Positions 21,524-29,654 of a DNA stretch of 30,293 bases are shown here, in pieces. The notes under the pieces were generated by a model. It had not been told where the DNA came from. It searched no databases and saw only the letters and a list, made by a program, of their open reading frames with translations. The DNA comes from Porphyromonadaceae bacterium UBA4277 (lineage in GTDB: Bacteria; Bacteroidota; Bacteroidia; Bacteroidales; Muribaculaceae). The stretch is from assembly GCA_002395965.1 (NCBI GenBank), contig DGVT01000063.1:17427-47719 (forward strand). The letters run 5' to 3'. Position 1 is the stretch's first letter; every line of letters begins with the position of its first letter. The position numbers and the translations under genes are program-made.

Positions 21524-22417
21524 ATGAAGAAAATACTAAAAGTTGACAACCCCAACGTCTATGCCAGCCACGTGGGAGCACCACAACTGCACCCGCTATT
21601 GAGCATCATCCATTTTGATGACGTCTCACCCATTCGCAACAGCATGAACAACTATAGCGTGTATGGGCTGTTTATCCAGCGCGAGTTCCCTAAGAACCTG
21701 AGCTATGGCGCGCGGTCGCTCCTGGTGAGCGATGCCTCAATCATTGCCGTGGCACCCGGACAGGTGGGTGGCGCCGAAGACAATGGCGAGCTGCTGGCAC
21801 TCAGCGGCTGGGCCATTTTGTGGTCGCCCGAGCTGATACACAACACCGACTTGGAGGCCAGAATGCGCGAATTTCATTTTTTCTCATATTTCTTTACCGA
21901 ATCGCTGCGCGTGGAGCCCAACGAATGGACACTGATAACCCAGCTACTGAGCCAGGTGCAACAGGAACTCACAACCAACGACGACTCGCCGGCGCTGCGC
22001 AACGTGCTGCTGGGCTACCTACGACTGCTGCTGGAATACTGCAACCGCATCTACCTGCGACTGAGATCGCAAGAAGACAAGGACACCTCCGACATGCTCA
22101 AGCGCTTCCACGCCTTGCTCGAGCAGTATTACTTCGAAGGCAAGCAGCACAGCCTGGGCATTCCCACAGTGTCGTACTGTGCCAGCGAGCTGGCCTACTC
22201 GGCACACTACTTCGGCGACCTGTTTCATCGCATGACAGGCACAACGGCAATAGCCTACATACACACCTACGTCGTCAACCTGGGGAAAAACCTGCTCATG
22301 CACGGCCACAACATCAGCGAGACGTCACGCATGCTGGGCTTTGAGTTTCCACACCACTTCACACGCCTGTTTAAGAAAATTGCCGGCATCACGCCCAGCG
22401 AGTTCATAAGGGAATAA
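21524..22417 (+). CDS. AraC-family transcriptional regulator
   Basis: A 297-aa protein (ATG at 21524; a longer frame from 21488 would run through the promoter repeat and is rejected). The N-terminal about 185 residues look like a cupin-type sensing domain without recognisable ligand residues. The C-terminal about 110 residues form the double helix-turn-helix of AraC/XylS: VSYCASELAYSAHYFGDLFHRMTGTTAIAYIHTYVVNLGKNLLMHGHNISETSRMLGF with the closing signature FEFPHHFTRLFKKIAGITPSEF. It is followed 116 bp later by a sigma-54-type activator gene on the same strand. Targets cannot be deduced; the promoter sits in a repeat, so expression may be shared with other repeat-driven genes. Confidence 0.92.
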   Translation: MKKILKVDNPNVYASHVGAPQLHPLLSIIHFDDVSPIRNSMNNYSVYGLFIQREFPKNLSYGARSLLVSDASIIAVAPGQVGGAEDNGELLALSGWAILWSPELIHNTDLEARMREFHFFSYFFTESLRVEPNEWTLITQLLSQVQQELTTNDDSPALRNVLLGYLRLLLEYCNRIYLRLRSQEDKDTSDMLKRFHALLEQYYFEGKQHSLGIPTVSYCASELAYSAHYFGDLFHRMTGTTAIAYIHTYVVNLGKNLLMHGHNISETSRMLGFEFPHHFTRLFKKIAGITPSEFIRE

Positions 22418-22462
22418 CCCAATCACAGCACCAAAAACACGACAAAATGTCACTTTTTTCTC

Positions 22463-22501
22463 CTTTCTTGCAACGCAAGTGAAAGAAGTTGATTAATTTT
22501 G
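22463..22501 (+). promoter_or_regulatory. Promoter region with near-palindrome upstream of the sigma-54-type activator operon
   Basis: TAATTTTG at 22494-22501 fits the -7 consensus. Just upstream CTTTCTTGC, AAC, GCAAGTGAAAG (22463-22485) is a near-palindrome overlapping the -33 position, so it may be an operator. No -24/-12 sigma-54 promoter was seen. Confidence 0.45.
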
Positions 22502-22533
22502 CAGTCTAAATCAATCCTACACACTACACACAC

Positions 22534-23817
22534 ATGGCAATTCCAAGTGACATTCAGCGCGTGAAGCAGCGCTTCTCAATCATAGGCGAGTCGCAGGCAC
22601 TCATCTCGGCCGTGGGCCGCGCCCTGCGAGTGGCTCCGCACGACCTGTCGGTGCTTGTGATTGGCGAGAGCGGCTCGGGAAAAGAGTTTTTTCCGAAAAT
22701 CATCCACGAGAACAGCCCTCGCAAGCATGGAAAATACATAGCCGTGAACTGTGGCGCCATACCCGAAGGCACCATCGACAGCGAACTCTTCGGCCACGTC
22801 AAGGGCTCGTTTACCGGAGCCACAAGCGACCACAAGGGATACTTCGAAGAGGCTAACGGCGGCACCGTCTTCCTCGACGAAGTGGGGGAAATGCCTCTCA
22901 GCACCCAGGCACGCCTGCTGCGAGTGCTCGAGAGCGGCGAGTTTATCAGAGTGGGAAGCAGCACGGTGCAAAAGACCAACATTCGCATCGTGGCCGCCAC
23001 CAACAAAGACATGGAGCAGGCTGTGAAAGACGGCCGTTTTCGCGAAGACCTGTACTACCGCCTTTCGACGGTGCTCATCGACGTGCCACCACTGCGAGAC
23101 CGCGGACGCGACATCTTGCTGCTGACACGCAAATTCATGCACGACTTTGCCGACGAGACCCGCTCGCCCGAGGTAGATCTCACTGCCGACGCACAGCAGA
23201 CGCTCATGGAATATCACTGGCCGGGCAACGTGCGCCAGCTCAAGAGCGTGGTGCAACAAGTGGCTCTGTTTGAGGCGGGCAACACCGTTGATCGCAATGT
23301 GCTAAACCAGTATCTGCCCAACGCCGGACGCCCGCATCTGCCGGCCACCATCGACAAGGGCCAGTTCGACTACACCCAAGAGCGCGAGGTGATTTTCATG
23401 CTCATCAAGCAGCTGCAGCAGGAAATCGACGAGGTGAAATCATTAGTCACCGGCAGCAACCACAGCAACACACGCGTTAGTGCCAACGTGACCGAACTGC
23501 AACGTGAAGTGCATCGCCTGGGCTACGGCAGTCATGACGCAAGCAGCGAGCCCACCATCATGACCGACAGCCACCAAGTGGATGCCATGCACCATGCCGG
23601 AGCACAAGACCTGGGCCACGTCGATGAAGTGAATGCCTATGAAGTGCACACGGCAGGCAACGCCCACATAAAAACCCTCGACGAAACCGAGCGCGAGACA
23701 ATCATGGAAGCCCTGTACCGCAACAACGGCCGGCGCAAGAAGACGGCCGAACAACTGAACATCAGCGAACGCACTCTGTATAGGAAAATCAAACAATACG
23801 GACTGGAACGCAGATAA
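22534..23817 (+). CDS. Sigma-54-type AAA+ transcriptional activator, Fis-type HTH
   Basis: A 427-aa enhancer-binding protein of the NtrC/PspF type. The AAA+ domain begins almost at once: Walker A GESGSGKE (44-51), the sigma-54 contact loop as GSFTGA (91-96, usually GAFTGA), Walker B GGTVFLDEVGEM (109-120), and RFREDLYYRL with arginine fingers. There is no N-terminal receiver or PAS domain, so activity must be controlled otherwise. After WPGNVRQL, a His- and Ser-rich linker (about 280-380) leads to a Fis-type HTH (ETIMEALYRNNGRRKKTAEQLNISERTLYRKIKQYGL). Its stop overlaps the lptE start by one base, giving an operon with lptE, a hypothetical gene and secG, an association that points to envelope control. 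Ser for Ala in the contact loop might lower sigma-54 engagement. Confidence 0.93.
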   Translation: MAIPSDIQRVKQRFSIIGESQALISAVGRALRVAPHDLSVLVIGESGSGKEFFPKIIHENSPRKHGKYIAVNCGAIPEGTIDSELFGHVKGSFTGATSDHKGYFEEANGGTVFLDEVGEMPLSTQARLLRVLESGEFIRVGSSTVQKTNIRIVAATNKDMEQAVKDGRFREDLYYRLSTVLIDVPPLRDRGRDILLLTRKFMHDFADETRSPEVDLTADAQQTLMEYHWPGNVRQLKSVVQQVALFEAGNTVDRNVLNQYLPNAGRPHLPATIDKGQFDYTQEREVIFMLIKQLQQEIDEVKSLVTGSNHSNTRVSANVTELQREVHRLGYGSHDASSEPTIMTDSHQVDAMHHAGAQDLGHVDEVNAYEVHTAGNAHIKTLDETERETIMEALYRNNGRRKKTAEQLNISERTLYRKIKQYGLERR

Positions 23818-24329
23818 TGAAACGACTATTTATAATATTGTCTATAATCGCGATTACTGCCTTACAAAGTTGCATCCCGCGATACACGCTCAACGGCGCG
23901 TCGATCGACTACACCGTTTACCGCACGATCTCGTTCAGCGACTTCCCCATCCGCGCCGCACTCGTGTATCCGCCACTGCAACAGCTCTTTGAGAACAAGC
24001 TCATGGACATGGTTGACCAGCAGACGCGACTGCGCGTGATCGACAACATCAACAGCGACCTGCGCCTCGAGGGCGAAATCACCGGCTACAACCTCTCGCC
24101 GCAAGCCGTGGGCGAAGACGCCTATGCCAGCCAGACCAGGCTCACCATCACCGTGCGAGTAAAATATATCAACAACAAGAATACGGCGCTTTCTAAAGAC
24201 CAGACGTTCTCGGCCTACCGCGACTTCTCCAGCAGCGAGATGCTCAGCGACGTGCAAGACGAGCTGTGCAACCAAATATGCACCGACCTGGCCGACCTCA
24301 TCTTCAACGCCACAATAGGCGACTGGTAA
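23817..24329 (+). CDS. lptE: LptE-family LPS-assembly lipoprotein
   Basis: LptE is the outer-membrane lipoprotein that plugs the LptD barrel and helps insert lipopolysaccharide. The 170-aa protein has a lipoprotein signal (MKRLFIILSIIAITALQSC, lipidated Cys19) followed by IPRYTLNGASIDY, typical of the Bacteroidetes LptE family. The body has family features such as LVYPPLQQLFENKLMDMV, LRLEGEITGYNLSP and a C-terminal LCNQICTDLADLIFNATIGDW. It starts in TAATG overlap with the activator gene and is 3 bp before the next gene, so it is translationally coupled in an operon. The usual partner lptD is not in the window. Confidence 0.9.
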   Translation: MKRLFIILSIIAITALQSCIPRYTLNGASIDYTVYRTISFSDFPIRAALVYPPLQQLFENKLMDMVDQQTRLRVIDNINSDLRLEGEITGYNLSPQAVGEDAYASQTRLTITVRVKYINNKNTALSKDQTFSAYRDFSSSEMLSDVQDELCNQICTDLADLIFNATIGDW

Positions 24330-24332
24330 ACT

Positions 24333-25103
24333 ATGCCCATGACTATCAACGACGACATAACGACAATACTGGCCGACGACACGGCCGCATTCACACGCCA
24401 GCAGCTGCAGCAGGCCATGCAACAGGAGCCCTACTACATTGTGCCCATGCTGCTATACCTGCAGCGCAATCCCGATGCCGACGACCGCGACGACATCCTC
24501 GCACGCCTGGCCATCGCACACCCCGACCGCCGCGTGCTGGCCACCCAGCTGGGCGAAGGCATGGAAGCCTTTACACACTTCTACCCCGAAGAGGAATTGC
24601 CGGCCACGCCCGACACCGACACCACCATCGACCGCTTCCTGACAAACTACGGCTCATCGAGCGAAAAAGAGATTGCAGCCTTAGAGCAAGCAATCTTCAA
24701 CCCCATGCCCGACTATGCCGACGTGCTGGCCGCACAAGAGAGGGAACAGGGCCCACCCGACCTCAATAATGCCGACAGCGAGCAGGACGCACTCATCAAC
24801 AGTTTCATCGCTCAGAGCATGGAACATGAGCGGCAAGCTATCACAGCAGCTCAAGATCCAACGGTCAACGACCGCGACAAGCAGGAAATTGCAGCCGCAC
24901 AGGTGCAAAATCCCACCGTGGCCGATGACACAATGCTAAGCCAAAGTCTGGCCAAAATGTACATATCAAGAAAAAAATATTCACAGGCTCTTGAAATTAT
25001 TGAAAACATAAGTTTGAAATTTCCAGAAAAAAGTATTTACTTTGCAGACCAAATTCGCTTCTTGCGAAAATTAGTGTTAATTCAAGAAAGAAAAAACAAT
25101 TAA
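24333..25103 (+). CDS. Hypothetical cytoplasmic protein with C-terminal TPR-like helices
   Basis: A 256-aa protein with no signal peptide. The N-terminal about 90 residues (DITTILADDTAAFTRQQLQQAMQQEPYY and following) are helical and acidic, followed by a disordered, Gln-, Asp- and Ala-rich middle. The last about 55 residues (SQSLAKMYISRKKYSQALEIIENISLKFP and ADQIRFLRKLV) look like one TPR pair and are encoded by noticeably AT-richer DNA. It sits between lptE and secG with gaps of 3 and 15 bp, so it is a member of this operon. A coupling or scaffold role in envelope biogenesis is inference only. Confidence 0.8.
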   Translation: MPMTINDDITTILADDTAAFTRQQLQQAMQQEPYYIVPMLLYLQRNPDADDRDDILARLAIAHPDRRVLATQLGEGMEAFTHFYPEEELPATPDTDTTIDRFLTNYGSSSEKEIAALEQAIFNPMPDYADVLAAQEREQGPPDLNNADSEQDALINSFIAQSMEHERQAITAAQDPTVNDRDKQEIAAAQVQNPTVADDTMLSQSLAKMYISRKKYSQALEIIENISLKFPEKSIYFADQIRFLRKLVLIQERKNN

Positions 25104-25118
25104 CTATAATATTTTATA

Positions 25119-25466
25119 ATGTACACTGTATTTGCAATTCTAATTCTTATCGCTTCGGTGCTGCTGGTGGGCGTTGTTCTCATCCAGAAATCGAAGGGTG
25201 GAGGTCTGGCATCTAACATGAGCGGCTACAACCAGTTTGCTGGTGTGAAACAGACCACCGATTTTATTGAGAAAGCAACATGGGCTTTAGCAATCTTTAT
25301 CTGCGTGCTGAGCATTGCTTGCGCATTTGTCAAATCGCCCACAATGATCGAGGGCGGACCACAGGTGAAGAAGCTCCCCACCCAGACCGAGACTCAGGCT
25401 CCATCGTTCCCCACGGGTGATGCTGCACAAGAGGCTCCTGCTGCCCAAGAGGCTCCTGCTCAGTAA
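25119..25466 (+). CDS. secG: Protein-export membrane protein SecG
   Basis: A small SecYEG translocon subunit. The 115 residues have two membrane helices (about 2-22 and 53-72) around the conserved cytoplasmic loop IQKSKGGGLASNMSG and a following QTTDFIEKATW. The C-terminal tail is Pro/Gln/Ala-rich with a small repeat AQEAPAAQEAPAQ, common in Bacteroidetes SecG. It is last in the operon starting at 22534; a hairpin at 25503-25537 follows. Confidence 0.95.
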   Translation: MYTVFAILILIASVLLVGVVLIQKSKGGGLASNMSGYNQFAGVKQTTDFIEKATWALAIFICVLSIACAFVKSPTMIEGGPQVKKLPTQTETQAPSFPTGDAAQEAPAAQEAPAQ

Positions 25467-25502
25467 ATAGATAAATAATCGTTTCATAATTTTTTGCAGT
25501 TT

Positions 25503-25537
25503 GCACGCACACCCGCAGCAAGAGCTCGTGTGCGTGC
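25503..25537. terminator. Terminator-like hairpin after secG
   Basis: GCACGCACAC pairs perfectly with GTGTGCGTGC around a 15-base loop. TATTTCAGTTT follows, a weak T-rich tail. It sits between the secG stop and the next start and probably ends the 22534-25466 operon. Confidence 0.65.
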
Positions 25538-25556
25538 TATTTCAGTTTCACCACAC

Positions 25557-26537
25557 ATGAATAAGATGACAATCACCTCGATAGCCTTGGCCACTGTGCT
25601 CACCCTCGCCGCATGCAACTCACAGCACAGCAGCACCACAAGCCAGACACAGGACAGCGGCCAGACGGCAAGCCGTCATGTGGAATTTGTGGCCGACAGC
25701 GCCTTCGCCTTCCTCAAGGCACAGTGCGACATGGGGCCACGAGTTCCGGGAACTGCCGCACACAGCGCCTGCGTTGCCTACATAACCGACAAACTGACGC
25801 AGTGGACCGATACCGTCGTCACACAATCGGCTCCCGTCACCACCTTCGACGGCCAGACACTCACAGCACACAACATTATGGGACGCATCAACCCACAGGC
25901 CACCACACGCATCCTGCTGCTGGCACACTACGACTGCAGGCCATGGGCCGACAAAGACGAAGACCCGGCCAAGCAGCGCCAGCCGGTCATGGGAGCCAAC
26001 GATGCCGCCAGCGGCGTGGCTGTGATACTGGAACTGGCACGCATCATGAGCAACAACAAGCCCGACATAGGCATCGACATGCTCATGGTTGATGCCGAAG
26101 ACTGGGGCGACTATGACAACGAAGACAGCTGGGCACTGGGCACGCAACTATGGGCACGCAACCACAAGCAACTGCTCGGACAGGACTATGCACCCACATT
26201 CGGCATACTGCTCGACATGGTGGGAGCACGCGGAGCACGCTTTGCACCCGAGTACTTCTCGACGCAATATGCCGCCGGCATTGTTCAGCTGGTGTGGGAC
26301 ACAGCACATGAAGCCGGCTACGGAGCATTCTTCACACAAGACGGTGGCGGAGCAGTCACCGACGACCATGTGGTGATCAACACCATCGCCGCAGTACCCT
26401 GCATCGACATCATCGACATGCGTGGCGACGGATTTTTTGATGGCTGGCACACCACACACGACACTATCGACGCCATTGACCCGGCCACGCTCAAGGCCGT
26501 AGGGCAGACACTCTCACAGCTCATCTATAACTACTGA
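25557..26537 (+). CDS. M28-family lipoprotein, type II glutaminyl-peptide cyclotransferase-like
   Basis: Related to mammalian-type (type II) glutaminyl cyclases, zinc enzymes that convert N-terminal Gln to pyroglutamate. With the ATG at 25557 the protein has 326 residues and a lipoprotein signal (lipobox LAAC, Cys20); an earlier ATG at 25494 would place the terminator-like hairpin inside the gene. Motifs in family order: AQCDMGPRVPGT, LLLAHYDCRPWAD, GANDAASG (Asp149, zinc), VDAEDWG (Glu181, zinc, with Asp182), ILLDMVGA, TDDHVVINTIAAVPCIDII and GWHTTHDT (Trp297, His298, zinc). This matches the Asp-Glu-His zinc site of type II cyclases. It is expected to act in the periplasm on exported proteins, which fits its position near secG. 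An aminopeptidase activity is less likely. Confidence 0.88.
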   Translation: MNKMTITSIALATVLTLAACNSQHSSTTSQTQDSGQTASRHVEFVADSAFAFLKAQCDMGPRVPGTAAHSACVAYITDKLTQWTDTVVTQSAPVTTFDGQTLTAHNIMGRINPQATTRILLLAHYDCRPWADKDEDPAKQRQPVMGANDAASGVAVILELARIMSNNKPDIGIDMLMVDAEDWGDYDNEDSWALGTQLWARNHKQLLGQDYAPTFGILLDMVGARGARFAPEYFSTQYAAGIVQLVWDTAHEAGYGAFFTQDGGGAVTDDHVVINTIAAVPCIDIIDMRGDGFFDGWHTTHDTIDAIDPATLKAVGQTLSQLIYNY

Positions 26538-26577
26538 CACTCCTCATCACTCATCCAACAAGAAAACACAATCGCTT

Positions 26578-28128
26578 ATGTTATCCAGAACCATTGCCGC
26601 CGCCGTGCAAGGCATCGATGCTATTAAGGTAGATATGGAAGTCTCGGTCGATTGGGGCTCGGGATTTGTACTCGTCGGGCTGCCCGACACCGCCGTCAAG
26701 GAAAGCGGCGAGCGCGTGCGCTGCGCCATCCAGCAGGCAGGCTACGACTTCCCGGCCAAGAACGTGGTGGTCAACATGTCGCCGGCCGACGTCAAGAAGG
26801 AAGGCTCTGCCTACGACCTGCCCATGGCCATCGGCATCCTGGCTGCCGACGAGAAAATCAGCACCGACCGCCTGTCGCGCTACATGCTCATGGGTGAGCT
26901 CTCGCTCGACGGCTCGCTGCGAGCCGTGAAGGGAGCACTGCCCATGGCCATCATTGCCCGAGCCATGCACCTCGACGGATTTATCTTGCCACGAGCCAAC
27001 GCCCTTGAAGCTGCCGTGGTCAACAACCTTAACATCTATGGCGTGGACAACTTGCAACAGGTGATTGCCTTCCTCAATGGTGAAGCCGACCTTGAAGTGA
27101 CCGATGTTGACACACGCGCCGAGTTTGCCAAGGCACAGGGAAAATTCGACCTCGACTTTGCCGATGTCAAGGGACAGGAAAACGTCAAGCGAGCATTTGA
27201 AGTGGCTTGCGCCGGCGGCCACAACATCTTGCTTGTGGGCAGTCCCGGCTCGGGAAAATCGATGATGGCCAAGCGCCTGCCAAGCATCATGCCTCCACTC
27301 TCACTGGCCGAGGCTCTTGAGACAACCAAGATACACAGCGTGGCAGGCAAGTTGCCCTACGGCACCACACTGCTCACCACACGCCCGTTCCGCTCACCGC
27401 ACCACACCATCTCGCCCGTGGCACTCGTGGGTGGCGGCACCTACCCCACTCCGGGAGAGATAAGCCTGGCGCATAACGGGGTACTTTTCCTGGACGAGCT
27501 GCCGGAGTTTAACCGCAACGTGCTCGAGGTGATGCGCCAGCCGCTCGAAGACCGCGTGATTAGCATCAGCCGCGCCAAGTATGCCACCGAATACCCCGCC
27601 TCGTTCATGCTCGTGGCATCGATGAACCCGTGCCCCTGCGGCTACTATGGTCACCCAAAGAAGCCTTGCGTGTGCACCGACTATCAGCGCAGCCACTACA
27701 TGAGCCGCATCTCCGGCCCGCTGCTCGACCGCATCGACCTGCAAATCGAAGTGCAACCAGTGGATTTCGACCAGATGTCGAGCAAGCAGCCCGGCGAGCC
27801 CAGCGCAGCAATACGGGCGCGTGTGATTGCCGCCCGCGATATACAGACTGAGCGCTTTAAGGGCGAGAAAGGCATCTATTGCAATGCGCAGATGACGCCC
27901 TCGCTGCTACACAAGTGGGCAGAACCCGATGCCGCCGGACTCGAGCGACTGCGCGACGTGATGGAGCGCATGAACATGAGCGCCCGTGCCTATGACCGCA
28001 TCCTCAAAGTGGCACGCACCATTGCCGACCTCGAAGGCAGCGAGCGCGTGCAGCAGCACCACATCATGGAAGCCATCTCCTACCGCAACCTCGACCGCTC
28101 CGACTACCTCGGCAGTGCAGGTCTGTAA
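26578..28128 (+). CDS. comM: YifB/ComM-family Mg-chelatase-like AAA+ ATPase
   Basis: ComM is a hexameric AAA+ helicase that promotes branch migration during natural transformation. The 516-aa length is normal. Features in order: N-terminal Lon-like domain (VLVGLPDTAVKESGERVRCA and LNVNMSPAD-like VVVNMSPADVKKEG, about 30-110), linker, Walker A GSPGSGKS (221-228), PFRSPHHTIS, Walker B LFLDELPEF, the Cys-rich insert NPCPCGYYGHPKKPCVC, and C-terminal SARAYDRILKVARTIADLEGSERV. It starts 40 bp after the cyclotransferase gene. An AT-rich toxin-antitoxin island begins directly after its stop, and a diverged copy of the VARTIADL coding sequence reappears at 30270-30293, so its 3' end probably served as the island's insertion site. 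Confidence 0.95.
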   Translation: MLSRTIAAAVQGIDAIKVDMEVSVDWGSGFVLVGLPDTAVKESGERVRCAIQQAGYDFPAKNVVVNMSPADVKKEGSAYDLPMAIGILAADEKISTDRLSRYMLMGELSLDGSLRAVKGALPMAIIARAMHLDGFILPRANALEAAVVNNLNIYGVDNLQQVIAFLNGEADLEVTDVDTRAEFAKAQGKFDLDFADVKGQENVKRAFEVACAGGHNILLVGSPGSGKSMMAKRLPSIMPPLSLAEALETTKIHSVAGKLPYGTTLLTTRPFRSPHHTISPVALVGGGTYPTPGEISLAHNGVLFLDELPEFNRNVLEVMRQPLEDRVISISRAKYATEYPASFMLVASMNPCPCGYYGHPKKPCVCTDYQRSHYMSRISGPLLDRIDLQIEVQPVDFDQMSSKQPGEPSAAIRARVIAARDIQTERFKGEKGIYCNAQMTPSLLHKWAEPDAAGLERLRDVMERMNMSARAYDRILKVARTIADLEGSERVQQHHIMEAISYRNLDRSDYLGSAGL

Positions 28129-28188
28129 TTTTTACCACCTGCAAGGACAGATGCCATATTCGTGTTGAATGACAATCAATTAACGTGC

Positions 28189-28221
28189 TTTCAGTTGTCA
28201 AAAAAATCATGACAACTGAAA
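28189..28221. repeat. Perfect 12-bp inverted repeat between comM and the island operon
   Basis: TTTCAGTTGTCA and TGACAACTGAAA flank a 9-base A-rich loop. It sits between convergent comM and the 28237-28647 gene, so it may work as a bidirectional terminator even though no T-run follows; as a junction-linked structure it may also mark the island edge. Confidence 0.6.
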
Positions 28222-28236
28222 TGCTGGTTGGATTAT

Positions 28237-28647
28237 TTAGTAGAGTAAGCCATTCCTTATAAATTCTTGCTCGGAAGATAGTCTGAGGCAGAACCAATAG
28301 AATAAATTAAAATTTCCAGCCATGCTTTTCTCGACTTGTGTTTTCGCGTTATTATCAATAAAATGTTGATTAATCTCACGAATGCCATCCAATCCACGGT
28401 CATACACAGTTTCCCTTATTTGAATTGGTCTGTGACAGATCAAGGCAAGAGCAAAATCTAATAACGTAAGTATTTCGGAAGACTTATTAGAGAACTTTAC
28501 AAATTCCACAACGTCTTTAGCATGCTCATCTCCGCATTTTGAAATTGCATCTAAAAAAGCGTCGGCAGTCACTTTTTGCAGGTCCAAATTATGTTCAACA
28601 AGGAAACGTATAATGTCGTTATTGCAATTAAACCTGATATGCGCCAT
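28237..28647 (-). CDS. Unrecognised 136-aa protein, third gene of the toxin-antitoxin operon
   Basis: I do not recognise this family. The 136-aa product has no signal peptide or membrane helix, is predicted mostly helical, and has an even mix of charged and hydrophobic residues (DIIRFLVEHNLDLQKVTADAFLDAI near the N-terminus; GNFNLFYWFCLRLSSEQEFI near the C-terminus). It starts 15 bp after the antitoxin stop on the same strand with no terminator between, so it belongs to that operon. The AT-rich composition matches the two other genes and differs from comM. It might be a third partner such as a chaperone or additional effector, but no motif supports a specific activity. Confidence 0.75.
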   Translation of the reverse strand: MAHIRFNCNNDIIRFLVEHNLDLQKVTADAFLDAISKCGDEHAKDVVEFVKFSNKSSEILTLLDFALALICHRPIQIRETVYDRGLDGIREINQHFIDNNAKTQVEKSMAGNFNLFYWFCLRLSSEQEFIRNGLLY

Positions 28648-28662
28648 CTCTCATATATTTAA

Positions 28663-29646
28663 TCAAATGGCTTTCAACGTGAATGCCATATCAAAACGGA
28701 TCATTTGTCCACTATGAACACACGTCTGCCAGGCCTCTTCGTTATGGCTTATATCAGAAATCTTTGCTGAATTTTCTGATTTGAAACGCTGATAAATGGT
28801 CTCGAGGATGTTGAGTTCGTCTTCGGTGAATTCAGCAAGGTCGGGAGAGAGTGTAGATGTGAGTTTCGTTCCCTCAGCGCCAGAATCAAAATGGACAATC
28901 TCGGGCTGAATCTCATCGTAGAAACTGTATATCCTGTCCCAGCGCATTGGTACAGGTCCATGCTGAATGGCTTTATAGGCCAAGCCAGTCAACCCCTTGC
29001 CTGTAGTTTTGTAACTATAAAAATCAGCATAGAACAAGAGCTTATTCATCATGGTATAGAATGCACCATCAAATTTTTCAATAAAGAACAAAATGATGTT
29101 CTTCAGTTTACTGATGGATTGCGTGGCATATCCATTAAAGATATCCCGGCGAATGCCATTGAAAATATAGCCCTTGATTAATAATTCATTCTTGTCTGCC
29201 TTAATCGCTGTGACCTTCTCGAGAATTTTCACATAATCTTGTTCATCAAACTGGTTCTTCGCATTGATGACAAAATTTTCAAAAACCAATGGATTCTGGA
29301 TTGACATTAATATCTTTCCGTTTGTTTCGCTCGGCATATCTCCATTCTCATAAAGCCTATATTGATTATCGCCAAATCCCAAAATCTGGGACATCTTGGT
29401 AGCGGACAAGCCATAACGTTGACGAACATGCTTGATTTCGTCAGGAAATGGGATGCCATACTTTGAGCGGTATTGATTATAGACTTGGCCGATATTTACT
29501 TCGTCCAATGCTGTTGTGGTGAAACGCTGTTTGGTTTCATCACACTCATAGAATTGATGCACATATTGGAACTTCTCTTTGCGAAAAGTCAGTTCGGCCG
29601 ATTCTTGGCGGAGTGTAGCGTGACCTCCTGTAAATGGACTTTGCAT
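28663..29646 (-). CDS. Panacea/SocA (DUF4065)-domain antitoxin with MqsA-like HTH
   Basis: A 327-aa predicted antitoxin. The N-terminus looks like an MqsA/YgiT-type module whose zinc-binding Cys pairs are lost (QSPFTGG where CPxCxG is usual, only Cys35 in the second pair). Next is an Xre/MqsA-like HTH (about 66-105: IPFPDEIKHVRQRYGLSATKMSQILGF). The C-terminal domain (about 180-320) carries DUF4065 features: MNKLLFYADFYSYKTTGKGLTGLAYKAIQHGPVP, as in SocA, the adaptor antitoxin of Caulobacter, and in Panacea antitoxins of many TA pairs. It starts 8 bp after the stop of the small toxin-like gene; a 136-aa gene follows 15 bp downstream. The HTH probably represses the operon promoter at 30024-30054. 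Confidence 0.85.
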   Translation of the reverse strand: MQSPFTGGHATLRQESAELTFRKEKFQYVHQFYECDETKQRFTTTALDEVNIGQVYNQYRSKYGIPFPDEIKHVRQRYGLSATKMSQILGFGDNQYRLYENGDMPSETNGKILMSIQNPLVFENFVINAKNQFDEQDYVKILEKVTAIKADKNELLIKGYIFNGIRRDIFNGYATQSISKLKNIILFFIEKFDGAFYTMMNKLLFYADFYSYKTTGKGLTGLAYKAIQHGPVPMRWDRIYSFYDEIQPEIVHFDSGAEGTKLTSTLSPDLAEFTEDELNILETIYQRFKSENSAKISDISHNEEAWQTCVHSGQMIRFDMAFTLKAI

Positions 29647-29654
29647 ATCGTTGT

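Noticed and set aside
22440..22533. Sigma-54 (-24/-12) promoter before the activator gene
   Set aside because: No GG-N10-GC pattern of the right form is present; the TAATTTTG box explains the region better.
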